Positions 25,517-36,376 of a DNA stretch of 64,000 nt are shown in pieces. This stretch comes from Colletotrichum lupini (lineage: Eukaryota; Ascomycota; Sordariomycetes; Glomerellales; Glomerellaceae). The position numbers were made by a program, and so were the translations under genes. The stretch covers positions 5,332,001 to 5,396,000 of the forward strand of contig NC_064672.1 in the NCBI RefSeq assembly GCF_023278565.1. The letters run 5' to 3'. Numbering within the stretch: position 1 is the first letter of the stretch; every line of letters begins with the position of its first letter. The notes beneath the pieces are model-generated. The model saw only the letters and a program-made list of their open reading frames with translations. It was not told the DNA's origin and made no database searches.

Positions 25517-27275
25517 TCAAGAGCTAGTCGACTTCCGACATTTTGGCGGCGGACTCAGCGGCGTCGGGCATTCCAAGTCCACGTCCTCCTCATTAACGCC
25601 AAAATAGTACACATCATCATCCGAATCCCGTTCTGTTAACGCTATGCTCATATGCCTCCTCACACTCAGATCCCTACGCAGCGCCACGCCGAGACTGCTA
25701 TCACTCCGCAAACTACTCCTCACGCTCGCCCGTCGAGGGATCCCACGCTCACGTTCCACACCCCCTTCGACGCGCTCACTCTCAACAACGATGATGCCGT
25801 GCTCGCTCTCCCGCCGGACCCCGTGAACCTCCACCACCGGCATCGCGGCAGCGGCCGCCGCCATCATGGGCCCCGCGTGCAGAGGCATGGGCACGGGCTC
25901 AATGTCGTCGAGACCATTGATGCTCGAGTGGTCGCTCTGCTTCCGCGTGCGTAGCCAGAAAAAGGTCGGACCGGGTTTCCTCATGCCCGTTTCCGAGGCG
26001 CAGCTGATGGACGACGATATCCTCTCGTTGTTGACCCCGTTTATACCTGGGAGAACGCGTTGCGGGCCCTCGCCGAAAGTCATGTCCTCTCTGAACATGC
26101 CTCCGCCAAAGATGGTGGCGTCGTCGTAGTCGTCGGTGAGGCCTCGTTGTTTTTGTTCAACGAGCGGTCGGAGGGTGGGGATACAGCAGCAGATGACTGC
26201 GCAAGAGAGTTCTACGACGGACCAGAGGATGATGGATATCCCATCGTACGTCATGTCGACCATGTCAAAAGACCCTGGGAGATATGCGATCCGCATGACG
26301 GATACTGCGCATGTTCTGGGCGGAAACAAATCCGCATTATTACCAAAGCTTCTCATGAAGGAAGAAAGGGTTTTAACTCACAGTAGCCCCAAGGTAAAGC
26401 TGATGACGAGAGCCAGCTTCTCCACTCGCCGAAGTCTTAGCCTTCCGAGCAACGGTAACGGCAGAACGAAGATGAAGATGTTCGTAAGCAGGTGTATTGA
26501 CGCATTGGCAAGCCACCATCCCAACACACTGACGGGCGAATCCGTCATCTCGCGCTTGAGGACCAAGCTGTACGTGATGCCCGCCGATACCATCAAGGAT
26601 ACTCCAAACAGAACGAGAAACGCGATGCCCGCATTGCACAGCATCTCGACCATGAGAAAAGGGAAGCTTCGGCGGTATTGGAGGAGGAAGGCGATCTTGA
26701 TGGTGACAAAGGCGATGCTGTAGATCATCATTATGAACATTGCGAGCTGTTTTTAGGCATGTACAATTAGCATCCGAGGCAAGGATGGAATTCCCATGTT
26801 TGGAAAAGCTTACCTTTTGAGCTTTCTCAATTGTTTGTGCCTGCGTCATCCAGACATGCTTTCCAAGTCCGAATCTGGTACCTGTGTCCCTCTCACCCAC
26901 GTCAGCCCACACAGTGTCCTTCCATGATTGTCCTCTCCATCTGAACACCTACTCCTTCGCGGTTAAATCCAATAAGTTCAATATCACAAACTTACCCAAA
27001 CATTGCATGATTCCATGGAAAGCCACCGTAGCAAACGAAAGCGTCACCATCGTATCGTCGGCACCCCACTTCTTAATAACCCGCGCCCTCACGTAGATCC
27101 GCAGCCCGACAAAAACAGTCGTGACGACGAGCACCGCGATGATAACGCCGAGCATCATGTGAGCGAGGCTCTCGTGAGAGAGCGCCTGCATCTGCGTCGA
27201 GCCGAAGCCTCCCTCGGTGGTCTCATTGGAAGACACGTCCATGTCTTCCTTTTCTAGCCCAGGCCAGATCAACAT
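25517..27275 (-). CDS. Fungal rhodopsin-like seven-helix membrane protein
   Basis: Four exons on the minus strand: 27275-26996, 26881-26814, 26746-26382 and 26315-25517 (donors GTAAGT, GTAAGC, GTGAGT; all acceptors CAG), 503 residues with frame kept. The first helix (about 37-58) is followed by VIKKWGADD, the motif typical of fungal rhodopsin-domain (PTH11-related) proteins. Further helices come from AFHGIMQCLGG, MIYSIAFVTIKIAFLLQYRR, IAFLVLFGVSLMVSAGITYS, WLANASIHLLTNIFIFVLPL and, last, GISIILWSVVELSCAVICCC, which ends at the conserved IPTLRPL. A long polar, Arg/Ser/Glu-rich cytoplasmic tail of about 220 residues follows, including an Ala run. A role as a plasma-membrane receptor is plausible (family knowledge); the ligand is unknown. 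No CFEM domain precedes the helices. It is convergent with the monooxygenase gene, with 177 bp between the two stops. Confidence 0.9.
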
Positions 27276-29458
27276 TGAGTAATCTCGATGTCCTGGTTGT
27301 TTTCAATCTTTATTTCGAGACGCGCATCGGGGATCTGGGTTCCGTCCTTTTGGGCGACGGGAGTCCCAGTCGTGTTTCGGTTCGTTTCTCTCCAAGCGAG
27401 TGCGAGGTTGGCTTCGCAGCCCCTCCGAGCTACTTGGAAGCTAGGGGACCTGAAGCCCTCAACTGATATTACCCTTTTCAGACACGACTGTGAATGATGA
27501 CAGCATGTAGTCGAACAAAAGCAAGAGAGTTCAAGACAAGAACAAGGAATTGAGAAAAACGAAGAGAAGAGCAGAACCAGAAAAGACAGGTAGGGCCGTC
27601 CACGGTGAAAAAGGGAAGGCCTTTACCACATATACGCGCAAAAGAACGCCACGGGCTTAAACTTCGGCGCTTACACGAGCCTCAGTCCATTCCCGGCATG
27701 CGTTCGGAAAGAGAATGTCTCAGACGCCGCGTCCCCGGCTGCACGATGGCCGCTCCGGATCCGGCGAACCAATCCACGCTTAGAGTGCGCCCACTCGTGG
27801 CTGGATCTTCTTCCCACCTGGGTTCGATAAAACTAAACACTCAGTCACGCCAGTCCATCTTTTGCTCCTGTATCAAATTCATCTTCATCGTAGAAGAACT
27901 TTTGCCTCTCCTGAAACATGTACCCATTCCCATGGCCGCATTCGAACCACCGAATTCGGAATGGGAGCCGGTAACTTGTTAGCATTTCGTCAAAACGTCC
28001 TGTGCTTCTTTCAGCGCTTGAACATGTTCTGTTTCTCAGCGGTATGTCTCGCCCGCTACAAGGCGCCGTGTAGAAATATCGGCCGATAACAGAGTCCATG
28101 CACGAACCAGCTCCGAATTCAGCGTGCGACGAACATGAACCTCCCCGGTGCTACCAATCGTTGCAACTTTCCTCAAGATAACAATTGAGTCGTAGGGAAT
28201 GAGTCGCTCAGTCCAATTCTTCCGTGGATCCTGTCGCACACCAAAGTACGCACACAAGGCACATACGTAGTGAGGCGCGACGGTGTCTTCAGCCAAGTGG
28301 AGAAAGCGACCCTTGGGGGCGATCGATAGGAACCCGGAAATCTGGTCCGAAGACTCGGAATCGACCAGATCGACCTGTCACGCCTTGTCAGATGAAAGCC
28401 CTACCATGGCAGGCATGGCTGCTTGAGCAGGTGGACAGATATGATGTAAAAATCTCGGTTACACCGGCGGGTCCGTCCCAAGACACTGATTCTCGTGGCG
28501 TTTACGTGGCGTTCCCCTCCATTGGCGTCAAAATCCACCTTCCGGTCCCAAACTAAACAACGCGGAGCCGGGCGCTACATCGACGGGCGGCCGGCTCGGC
28601 TTGCCGGAGGCAAGTATGATATCCATACCAGGAAAACTTCCGAGAGGTTGCAAGACCGGGGTATGAACATGACCGATGCCCCGAGCCTGGGTCGACTACC
28701 ATTCGCTGGGCCCCCGGGCGGAAGCAAAGTCGCAAGATCGAGCATTGCGCAAAAGTCTAGAATGGCCCATGAGTCGACGTCGTGGTTCTCGTAGGTGAGG
28801 AAATGGCCCCTTGTTTCGATCCAAGGTAACCTATAAGTAAAAGTCGTGCGCATATACTATACGTTTGATTTGGTTTCCGCTTGGTCTGACGTTCTGCCTC
28901 GGACCCTAGTCAATCGAGGTCCGAGGAAACCCACTCGCACACCCACTTTACGGAGGGCGGCCCGCGCCGTTGTTCGATAGTGCCCAGGCCGAGATCGAGG
29001 ATGTGATTTTGTCGTCAAGGTGGAGGAACAATGCCTATTCCGAGTATGAGAGTCAGCAGCGAGATCAAGACACGATTGCATATTGCTCAATATAGTTCAC
29101 TCGGCACTCTGAAGAAAGTCCTTTTTGAAATGTTTTGCATTCAATTTTGGTATGTTGTTTCTGTTGTCGTCTCAATGCCATGAGAGGAAATGCCGCGCTC
29201 AAAACCACACCTGTCCTTTTATGCCATCCAGGAGTCAGGTAATTACAGTGAAAAGAAAGATCCGAAACCGTTCCTATGCCGCAAAAAGCCACCTGTCGGG
29301 GCCATGTATGAAAGAATCTTTTGTTTTTCCGTACCGTAAATGCTCCTTGACGCAAATCGCTGAAACCCCCCTCGCCCAAACCCTTTCTGATGCAAATAGA
29401 GGGGAGGAAGAGAGATGAAGAAAAGACTCGAAGCAAAGCGAAAGCACAGGCGGTCTGT
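27276..29458. other. 2.2-kb gap with no convincing gene
   Basis: Holds the upstream region of the rhodopsin-like gene and the downstream region of the bestrophin gene. Open frames on both strands reach at most about 125 codons, overlap one another, and show no domain, membrane pattern or plausible splice links. No tRNA or other structured RNA was recognised. Confidence 0.4.
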
Positions 29459-31033
29459 TTAGACATTGTGATCGCCGTTAATAGTAGTAGTGCCTTCGCT
29501 GCTAGGCTTCTTCTCTGTTGCGGTGTTGCCGGCCCTTGACGCCACCTTTTCGAGAATGACCTTCTTACGGAACTCAAAGACGGTGTTGTGCTTGGACTTG
29601 ATCGCCTCACGGACGCGGTTCTCGGAACGGCCCATCCAGATGTGGTAGGGAGCCATGCTAGCGGGGAACAGGGGCAGGTTCTGGGAAGACTCCATGAAGC
29701 GGTAGGGGTCGCGCTTCTCGAATGAGGCGATAATGTCCAGTTCAGAGGCAACCTGTTCGCAGTAGACCTCAAGAGGCAAATCGTTGACGTCCTCGCCGAA
29801 GGGGTTCTCAATCTCGCGACCGATAAAGAGGATACCGAGAATGATGTAGGAAGCAGCGACGGTGGCGGGAATGGTGATCCAGCCGAGCTTGTCAATCAGC
29901 TGGAAGGGAAGCAGCATAACGTAGACCCAGGTGATCTGGCTGATGGCGATGGCATACGCAATGGGGAGAGGCGTGGTCAAGACACGCTCGGTTCCGGTCA
30001 TGATGTCGTTCAGGAGGGCAACGTTGTTGTAGGCGAGAGTCTGCTGCATAGGGACCTTGAGCTGGCCATCCTCGACCATCTTGTCAACGAGGCAAGAGAT
30101 ATGGGAGAGAATCTCGAGGGGCAGGTTGCCGAGAGGTCGGGAGGCCTTCTTGATGGTCTTACGAGGGTTGCTGGCGGCGAAAGAAACACCGAGGTACTCG
30201 CCAGTCTCCTTGAAGAAGTTCTTCTTCTTCAGAGTCATTTTCTCGGGCTCGGCAGACGTGGCTTCTTGCGCAAAGGTCGTCATGTGGGAGACGAGATGCT
30301 CGAGGTCCTCGTACTGGGTGTAGGGTTCGAAGCGAAGTTTGTGCTTCAGGGAGACGGAAAAGGCGAGGAGCAGGTTCATGCAGCCAACCTTGCGGAGCAG
30401 CGATTGTCTAGGATCGATACCCTCATTGTCACCACCATGGATCCAGAAGACGCGGCCGAGACTCTGTGTCGCAAGAATGAGCTGGGCCCAGTAACGACGA
30501 CCCTCGGCGTAGCGCTCGTAGGCGGTAGAACTGCGGAAAGAAAGACCCAAACCGACGACGAAACCCAGGACGGTAAGCAAGACAGAGTCGACACCCATAG
30601 TCGTACGGTACTTGTCGATGACGGTGATAGCGGCAGCCCACAGAGACATCCAGATCAGGGGAACAATCATCTTGGGCAGAATGCTGCCGTGCATTTGCAT
30701 GAACAAAGGCCATTTGGAGTGCTTGAGGATGTCGCGAGGACCGGTGAAGTAGTCGTCAATGTCAATGCTGGTGTTCTTTCTGCTAAACGGGTTCGGGGTC
30801 ATGGGGCCCGTAGGGGACATGGTATCGCGCAGCTCTTCTGAGTTGAAGTCGGTCATGCGCGGCTTGATGGTGAAATCCTGGTGGTGCTGGTTGTCGCTCG
30901 CAGGGTTGTGGTTGTTACCGCCCGTAGGCGCGTGGCCGCCTTCTTCAGCCATGATGTGAGGCGTGACTCCGGAGTCGTTCGTTGGTATATTGATTGTTGG
31001 AACTTCGTAGGCCGAGGTGTTGAGGTGTGGCAT
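29459..31033 (-). CDS. Bestrophin / RFP-TM family chloride channel
   Basis: A single exon of 524 residues. The first 100 residues are polar and low in order. The channel domain starts near residue 105 (KHSKWPLFMQMHGSILPKMIVPLIWMSLW), followed by helices at about 120-140 and 148-165 and the family signature GLGLSFRSSTAYERYAEGR at about 161-179, equivalent to the N-(S/T)-Y-R-W-E-G region of bestrophins. Two more helices lie at about 358-380 and 385-405, followed directly by ENPFGEDVNDLPL (409-421), the most diagnostic bestrophin motif. Family members are pentameric anion channels, often Ca2+-regulated; fungal homologues have been placed at the plasma membrane and linked to anion or weak-acid handling. 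The C-terminal tail of about 80 residues is charged. Length is within the family range. The start codon is the first ATG after a long ATG-free stretch, which supports the model. Confidence 0.93.
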   Translation of the reverse strand: MPHLNTSAYEVPTINIPTNDSGVTPHIMAEEGGHAPTGGNNHNPASDNQHHQDFTIKPRMTDFNSEELRDTMSPTGPMTPNPFSRKNTSIDIDDYFTGPRDILKHSKWPLFMQMHGSILPKMIVPLIWMSLWAAAITVIDKYRTTMGVDSVLLTVLGFVVGLGLSFRSSTAYERYAEGRRYWAQLILATQSLGRVFWIHGGDNEGIDPRQSLLRKVGCMNLLLAFSVSLKHKLRFEPYTQYEDLEHLVSHMTTFAQEATSAEPEKMTLKKKNFFKETGEYLGVSFAASNPRKTIKKASRPLGNLPLEILSHISCLVDKMVEDGQLKVPMQQTLAYNNVALLNDIMTGTERVLTTPLPIAYAIAISQITWVYVMLLPFQLIDKLGWITIPATVAASYIILGILFIGREIENPFGEDVNDLPLEVYCEQVASELDIIASFEKRDPYRFMESSQNLPLFPASMAPYHIWMGRSENRVREAIKSKHNTVFEFRKKVILEKVASRAGNTATEKKPSSEGTTTINGDHNV

Positions 31034-31686
31034 ATCCGGGAGAGGGAGGGAAGAAGGGGAGCGGGAAGGGGAAGAAGGAGCTTATTGATATGCTCCTAAC
31101 TTGTCAATTATAGACAGACCCTGTCCGTCAATCGGCAGCGATGGCGGCGGGAGTGAGGGATGGTCGGTCGAAAAGACTAAGGACCGTACTACGTAAGGAC
31201 GGTAAGGCAGCTTTTGGCGCGGGAGTGTTTGGTATATGAAGCGGTAGCGCTGGAAGGGGTAACGAAATTGGTCGGGAAGATGGTGAGAGAAGGAGGGGGG
31301 ACCTTGTGTGAGGTTGGGATATTAGACGGGAGTTAAACTCGAAAAGGGCGGTGATGGTGTGGACGTTGACCAGGGCCAGGAGGTGAGATGGTGTGGTAAG
31401 CACAGGTACGGCTACCGTGAAGTAGGAATTTGGTGATCAGGGGGTTGAATTGGTGAAAAGCGAGTGTCGGACGAAAAGAAAAGATGAACAAGTATGGCGG
31501 ATAGTAGTGACAGGAGGGCGGTTTTCAGAGGAAGGAAAAGAGTCAGAAGGAGGAAGTGAGTGTAGGAGGAAGAAATACGAATAGGAGATGTTTTGTTAAG
31601 TAAGTACGAGGCGAACAGCAGCCAAGAGGAGAGAAATGTCACCGTCGCGTCTGCGGCCACCGATATTTTTTTTTACTATTATTTTC
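31034..31686 (-). promoter_or_regulatory. Putative long ATG-free, pyrimidine-rich 5' leader of the bestrophin gene
   Basis: Read on the minus strand, the 653 bases directly upstream of the bestrophin start contain no ATG in any frame; the first trinucleotide CAT on the plus strand is at 31687-31689. The strand is strongly C/T-rich, with long CT runs ending just before the start codon. Open frames here begin only with GTG and are probably not coding. This fits a long unstructured leader free of upstream starts, possibly with an intron, but transcript ends are not visible in sequence. Confidence 0.5.
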
Positions 31687-31689
31687 CAT

Positions 31690-34600
31690 GACCATGTTAT
31701 TTGTTTTTTACCGTCTTTTCTCGCTCCTGCTTCCAAAGCACTACCACTCCTTGGCCCAATAGGTCACTCCTTCCTCTGAGAAAGAACATTCGCTCCTGCA
31801 GGCCACAGATGCACCCCTTGGCGCCTTTCCTTTTCAGTCCAGACCTTCACACCTTTCCCGCTGCCGGATCGTCAAACGGCCAATGCCTGCCTCACTTCAC
31901 CCAATGGAAGGCGCGTGTTTCCTCCTGTTCCTGCCCCAGTCTACAAAAAAAAAATGTCAGGCCAAGGGAAGGAGCGAAAGACAAGGGTGTGGGGCACTTG
32001 GAGCGGCCAGCCCCGGGGAAGGAACCCACATTTCGGACCCAGGTGGGAAGCCAGTGAGAACCGGTGGAAGGAGCAGGGGGGCGGAGCTGAAACAGGGGCC
32101 ATGCGGCTCCACTTCATCAGGACTACTCCTTCTTCTTCTTTTTGCACAGTTGCCTTTACAGCAATTGGGTGAGTGACGACTCTCACTGTGTGACTGCCTG
32201 CACTTACGAATTGCCTTGGGGGTTGATTTCTTGACTGCTGCATTGCCATCAACTCCCAAATGGGATCCTCGTACACTCTGGCCATCATCACCACGCATTT
32301 ACCTTCTGTTTTAATTGCGCGCTGACAACAATATTGCTTCCTGATCTCCAGGCAGAAAGAATTGGGCACGCACGAGCACGCTGGCGGCCGTCGAGCTTAC
32401 TTGCATCGCAGTTCCTCCACTCGCTCCATCCATCTGCCCACTGGGCTGAGCCCGACCGCCATCGACACGTGGAGGCGCCCAAGTTGATCGCTTGATTCCC
32501 TGGATTCGAGTTTCTTGTTTCTGGCACAGGCACATTCGTCCAGATGCACCTCCACGGGGGCGAAGAGACGCAGAAAATAGCAGCTTTGCCGATGATTGGA
32601 CCACACGATACCACAGACGGGTCTCTCCTGGCCCAGGCCGTTGACAGCATTGATATCCTGCTCCACCTTTCCCTCGGCCCTTGATCGAGATTGCTTCGCT
32701 GTCGACTCATTCCACTGCCAAGAATCCAAGACGCTGCAATGTAAGGTACGGAGTTGCAGCTTGCCAGCCAGCGTCGGGTTACTCTACACTCCGATGCCTT
32801 CAATTCTTGTTCAGTGAGTCTAGGTATTGCTCCCTCTCACTCCCTCTTGTTCTAGTGTGTCACTTTGTGAACGGATGTGCGTGTGCATACCTACAGGTAC
32901 CTACCCATCAGTGCCTCAAAAACTCACGACTCATCGACCGACCACCAGTGATCTCAAGCGCATCAGCTAACCTATAATTCCCAGGCCTTGCTCACCGATG
33001 CTTTGTGCCCATGAAAGACTTTACAGGCAATAGTTGCAAGCCCTCGAAAGTCCCCGTCTGTGTGTCCTGGAGACCTTACTCGAAGCCCTGAGTCTCTGAT
33101 GGCCAGGCCCGGTCTACGTGCAGGGCACCGGACGTGTATTGGCAGCAGTGTTGCTTCGTACCCAAGAGTACCGTACGAATGCCGATACGAAAAACGGGCG
33201 GCGCGACGACGATCCTGCTGTTTCCAGGCTTACTTCCCGTCTGGAGCCGTGCGGCAAGTCACGGTGCGGTGCCCGCAACTTGCAAGCAGGCGCTGGTATA
33301 TTCGGGCCTTGGCATGTGAGGCGAGACGAGGCGAGCCAGGCGCCATATTTTGTTCATTTCGTGCCAATCTCGCCAGCACTTTTCCGGCCATCATCGCCGA
33401 CATCACACTGGGCCTTGGCGGAGTCCCCTTAATAATCCAAGTTGGCACGCCTGGCATTCAATGTCTGGATCTGAAGCTCAAGCTCAAGCCGCTGCTTGTT
33501 ACGGATACTCGTGTGGCTGTCAGCCGCTGCACAGTCAGCGAGTCCTTGAAAGCCACGCCTAAGAGCTCCGTACAGCGTATTAGGTACACCATGACTTCCC
33601 AGTTCTCGCTGCCTTCACAGCTTCCAGCTTGGGCCATCAAGATGCCGCGTGCGGCTGCGAGAGGCGTAGCGCCTGTCGGCCGGCAGTTTTTGCCTCCAGG
33701 CTCAACGACGACGTTTCTCAGACGCGCATCCGGCAGCATTTCTTCGGAGGACGCAGGTCTCGATCGGACGGCATGGATCTGCCTGCCGCCGTCATTCCCA
33801 CATGCCGCCCGCCATCCAATGTTTCCCGTGGACCGAATGGCTCAGTCTGTTTATTATCACGTTCCACCAGTGTTCGTCACGTCTCCTGTTGGCCGTGAGT
33901 CCCCTCGGCTGCCCATCACGAATTCGTTTCCCTCTGATTCATGGCGGTGCCAAGAACCCACATCTGCCCCCTGCATTTCACATTTCACACTCATACGCCA
34001 ATCTCGCAACGAAATCAGCATCACAGCCGCTAAAGCATCCGTAACACAACGCATAGATAGTACGGCGTACATATTATACGACGGGTATTTTTCGATCAGT
34101 ATTGCTTGCCTCTCCATCCGCCGTGAAGTAGAAAGACAGCGCGAGACGGTCAGGGCTGACAAAGCCATGCGACGATTATCCCACCATGATCTGGATGACT
34201 CGCCGTCATGACCTAGGCCAAGAACTCTGAAAATGAAGAACTAAATTGGCCGTTTCTCCTTTCTTTTTTTCCTCCTTCCATCGCGGTGAGTTGCGAATTG
34301 AAGGTCCCCTCTTGTGGTGGCGAAGCTTCCTTGGCAAAGTGGAGAAGTGAAATGGCCGTACCCTCGAGGGGGGGAAAAGACGGAGGGACAAAAAAAAAAA
34401 AGCTCATGGTGATGGAAGAAACGGCCCCACCGTCTTCGTCTTCCACTTTGGGAAATCCAAGTTGTACATAGTTCCCGTCCAGTGGAGACTTCCCCGGCCA
34501 TTGGCTCACGCTCTTCTCCGTATTGTTGGCCTTGCGGCCTTAGAAGAAAAAAGCTTGACCGTCGCAGACGGGGCCCTCCATATCGAGCTCCAGTTTTGCG

Positions 34601-36376
34601 GTCCCTGCGTCAGGACAGTACGACGGTCGCCGGGTTCGCTTCCGTTGCGCGTATCCGTTGAGTTAGGTCTAGGAACTCCTAGTGGCCGTCCATCTCTTCC
34701 CTCGCTTTGGCCGCCGTCGACCTACCTGACTGTACGCATCAAGATTCGATCAAGAGCCTTTGCATGGCGTCAAACATCAACTATGACTGTAGCTGTGCAG
34801 ACACGAGTGACACACACAATCGACGGTTGACTGGGCTGAAATCAAATCTGCGAGCCAATAGGTAGCAAGATTCTTATGAGAGTTAGGATAACTCGTCTTA
34901 GGCGTCCGTAGCTGCAGCCTGCACCTTCAAGCCTCTGCATCATTCTCAGTCCCCCGCCCGAGCTTTTTCCGCTCCCGCTTCAACGCTAGAATTCAATCAA
35001 AGAAGTTTCGGTCGTCATGATCGCTTGGTCACAATGATTCGATATCTGGGTATAAGCTTCAGCCTCGATTGCGGCACCTGCCCTGCTATTTTTCGACACC
35101 TCAATCAAGGTACGATCGGGCGGGCGCCGGTTCGATGCTACGAGAACGTGGCTCACAGCTACCGAACGGACGGATCAAAAGCATGCTTACGGAAAGTGGG
35201 CACACTACGAATACTTCTGTACGAAGTTACGAACCACGGCAGTGCACAGCCTCTTTTTTTTTTTCTTTTTTTTTTTTCCGATGTTGGCTGCCGTCGGCGT
35301 ACGAACGGTTGATGAGCCATCTTCGTCATCCAGCACTGTGGCATTGTCAATTGCAGTCTAGATTGAATGGATCGAAGCGTGCCGAGGTAGGTATTTTCGG
35401 GTGGCTTTCCGATGTCCTGCAAAGGCCTCCTGGCCCACGGGCCACGGGGGAGGGCTGGCTCCCTCCGGCTTAGATCTTGCGCCCCGGCCGATTGCGGACC
35501 CGGTCGGCGGCCCCCGCGCCGCCCGAGCCAGGAATCTGCCGAACAGCGGCACGTGAGCGACAACGACAGACGCGTGTGTCGAACCTCAGCTCAACAATGA
35601 GACCTTGCTTTCGTCAAGAAGAGGATAGTGACGGCAGGCTCAAGTTTCTTGAGATCTGGATCGGATGAATGTTGGAACTGAACCCGCAAGGCCCTTCGGA
35701 ACCCCTGGGATCGGAAGGGCCGGGACGCATAGTCGATCATTGTTAAGGAACTGGATTTATGCCGGCCCAGTTGGGATTCTTGGCAGACCAGCTCTTGACA
35801 TTCTTTGTTTCTAGGTATCCCGCTTACGAAATGCATTTTTTGCTTTGATACAACAGATGACCTATCGTGAGTTTATTTCTAACGAAGAATTAGGAAAACG
35901 TTATTTCGTTCAGTCAATACTCACTTGCAGTATCAGCCAGCATGTAGAATTATCGTATAATTCCACAATACCAACGCCGTCTACTCGGAATTACTTTAGG
36001 ACCGAAAATTTAGACTTAAGCTCGGGAGAATTGTGTTCTCTCCAGCAAGGCACCAATCTTGACATTCACTTTTTGCTGGTCAACCCCATTGATGCCGTCG
36101 GCAAGCATTCAAGTCGTTTTGTCAACTCGGAATGTCACGACGCGGTCAGGAAAAGTCATTGAAAGCTTATGTATCAGAAAAGAAAGTGTTCAATTTGTAA
36201 CGAGTGTATGTAGTGAGCTATCCATTACGCGGGTCCAAAGTATATAGTACATGATCATGGCTCCCAAATCCGCCCAATCATGGTAAAAGTACAGAGATTC
36301 CAAGCCTCGTGGGCTGCCGTTTGTTTTGCAAAAAGAAAAAAGAAAACCAGTTTCAGACAACGGTCAAAGAAAGAAT
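31690..36376. other. 4.7-kb gap with no convincing gene
   Basis: Lies between the divergent upstream region of the bestrophin gene and the 3' end of the Ser/Thr-rich gene. It holds long homopolymer runs (T-rich at about 35249-35278, A-rich at about 34390-34401) and scattered open frames. The longest is at 33099-34211 (listed separately). No tRNA, rRNA or repeat family was recognised. Composition is normal, so it is not RIP-mutated. Confidence 0.35.
33099..34211 (+). CDS. Doubtful 370-codon open frame
   Basis: An uninterrupted frame from an ATG at 33099 to the stop at 34209-34211; it stays open upstream to 33060 without an ATG. The translation is rich in Arg, Ser and Cys and poor in Lys, shows no domain or signal peptide, and has one hydrophobic patch (AIIADITLGLGGVPLIIQVG). 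It looks unlike the other proteins of the window and may be chance or a non-coding transcript. It is listed because of its length in an otherwise empty gap. Confidence 0.15.
   Translation: MARPGLRAGHRTCIGSSVASYPRVPYECRYEKRAARRRSCCFQAYFPSGAVRQVTVRCPQLASRRWYIRALACEARRGEPGAIFCSFRANLASTFPAIIADITLGLGGVPLIIQVGTPGIQCLDLKLKLKPLLVTDTRVAVSRCTVSESLKATPKSSVQRIRYTMTSQFSLPSQLPAWAIKMPRAAARGVAPVGRQFLPPGSTTTFLRRASGSISSEDAGLDRTAWICLPPSFPHAARHPMFPVDRMAQSVYYHVPPVFVTSPVGRESPRLPITNSFPSDSWRCQEPTSAPCISHFTLIRQSRNEISITAAKASVTQRIDSTAYILYDGYFSISIACLSIRREVERQRETVRADKAMRRLSHHDLDDSPS

Noticed and set aside
29065..29895. 276-codon minus-strand frame overlapping the 3' end of the bestrophin gene
   Set aside because: It runs in another frame of the bestrophin coding strand and has no domain; the bestrophin frame carries the family motifs.
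30101..30841. 246-codon plus-strand frame inside the bestrophin gene
   Set aside because: Antisense shadow of a strongly supported gene, with low-complexity Gly/Val/Arg composition.
31128..31660. Two minus-strand frames (91 and 82 codons) upstream of the bestrophin gene
   Set aside because: Both begin with GTG; no ATG exists on this strand between 31034 and 31686, so they are not likely translated uORFs.
35249..35278. Poly-T tract as a retroposed poly(A) tail
   Set aside because: No adjacent coding remnant or target duplication was found; a simple homopolymer run is enough to explain it.
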